A DNA stretch of 40,335 nucleotides. Source: Baffinella frigidus (Eukaryota; Cryptophyceae; Cryptomonadales; Baffinellaceae). The translations under genes were made by a program, and so were the position numbers. Under the pieces are notes generated by a model. It was not told where the DNA came from, made no database searches, and saw only the letters and a list, made by a program, of their open reading frames with translations. The stretch is from the NCBI GenBank assembly GCA_026770585.1, contig MU647038.1:2065-42399 (forward strand). Direction: 5' to 3'. Below, one piece after another: positions 39,827-40,335 of this stretch (its first letter is position 1; every line of letters starts with the position of its first letter).

Positions 39827-39945
39827 GTTAAAAAATTTTGGCAATGAAATTTACTACACAGAACGATCTTTACTAGTAATATTAAAGCAAACGTGAAGTA
39901 ATTTTTATTGAAATTCAGTTTTTTCAATTTCAAGAGTTTCCGCAT
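39813..39945. mobile_element. Family E element overlapping the gene 2 stop codon
   Basis: GTGGAAACTCGTTTAAGTT on the left, TTTTTTCAATTTCAAGAGTTT on the right; inner arms GGCAATGAAATTTACTACAC and GAAGTAATTTTTATTGAAAT around TACTAGTAATATT. The left end supplies the last codons and TAA of gene 2. Confidence 0.7.
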
Positions 39946-39954
39946 TAAATTTGA

Positions 39955-40210
39955 GATGTCTTGGTACTGGGATTAGTACCAGGAAACGCACGTGGTACTA
40001 GACTTAGTACCAGGGGAAACTGATATCAGTCAACAGCCGTGGGAATGCGAAGACGTTTATCAATACCGACACGGCTGCCTCCCGCCCTCTCGAGCAGTTG
40101 ACTAAATCGAGCTTTCCTGGTACTGGGCTTTACAACCAGGAAACGTTTATGGTACGGGGATTAGTACCGGGCAAAGCTCGTATTGGTCAACAGCCAAGGG
40201 AGGCACTGTT
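39955..40210. repeat. GGTACTA repeat family with inverted parts
   Basis: Repeats of TGGTACTGGG(A/C)TT and TTAGTACCAGG, with GTCAACAGCCGTGGGA and GCAGTTGACTAAAT in opposite orientation. Related pieces are at 10200-10460, 37805-37860 and 38755-38830. No gene seen. 38830-39530 includes a short duplication (TCTGTTCGTCCCTGACCAAC at 38851 and 39013) and otherwise nothing I can identify. Confidence 0.6.
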
Positions 40211-40224
40211 CTCGCAAACTTGTC

Positions 40225-40335
40225 GCTTTTCACCAATCTCCCCCAAACCCTGAACCCCAAACCCTGAACCCCAAACCCTGAACCCCAAACCCTGAACCCC
40301 AAACCCCAAACCCCAAACCCCAAACCCCAAACCCC
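40225..40335. repeat. CCCTGAACCCCAAA array at the window's right edge
   Basis: Alternating CCCTGAA and CCCCAAA units running off the window. Confidence 0.9.

Overview
**Organism.** The window is nuclear DNA of a eukaryotic alga, probably one with a secondary, red-lineage plastid. Two open frames start with an ER signal peptide whose predicted cleavage site is followed directly by phenylalanine (27210- and 29885-, both minus strand). This is the bipartite plastid-targeting signature of cryptophytes, stramenopiles and relatives. Background DNA is dominated by degenerate 7-bp telomere-like units (TTTAGGG and variants). A cryptophyte with a large, repeat-rich genome would fit, but the assignment is inference. 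I found no prokaryotic operons, rRNA, tRNA or CRISPR.

**Main result.** The window looks gene-poor because almost no open frame exceeds 150 codons. Reading the short non-repeat islands between the telomere-like blocks, with splice sites and codon phase, shows two highly split genes. Gene 1 (minus, 27210 to 3701) has about 40 exons of 33-108 nt plus a 400-nt first exon, 950 codons in all by my hand count. It joins a plastid/thylakoid-type presequence, an unrecognised domain, repeats of a G-x-G-Y type, and a C-terminal mitochondrial-carrier (SLC25) domain of phosphate-carrier type. Gene 2 (plus, 32193 to 39826) has 7 exons and 326 codons. It also starts with a targeting-like region and encodes a protein I do not recognise. 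The introns of both genes are largely telomere-like repeat. Many of their splice sites look like minimal variants of the repeat unit. Most exons are surrounded by partial copies ('echoes') of one exon edge together with its splice site.

**Layout.** 1-3600: intergenic, with a CCCTAAA array, four copies of one dispersed repeat, microsatellites and a palindromic array. 3701-27210: gene 1. 27211-29675: promoter side of gene 1 plus a local dispersed repeat family. 29676-29885: first exon of a possible third plastid-targeted gene (minus). 30300-30950: CCCTAAA arrays. 31440-32192: AGCGTC-rich repeats upstream of gene 2. 32193-39826: gene 2, with several foldback (MITE-like) families. 39960-40335: a GGTACTA-type repeat and a final C-rich array. 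A 10-base assembly gap lies at 22011-22020.

**Limits.** All exon joins were made by eye from reading frame, phase, splice dinucleotides and family resemblance. Least certain are the exons at 13922-14477, the exon at 8801-8845, the junction near 5206, the four GC-AG donors, and the first exon of gene 2.
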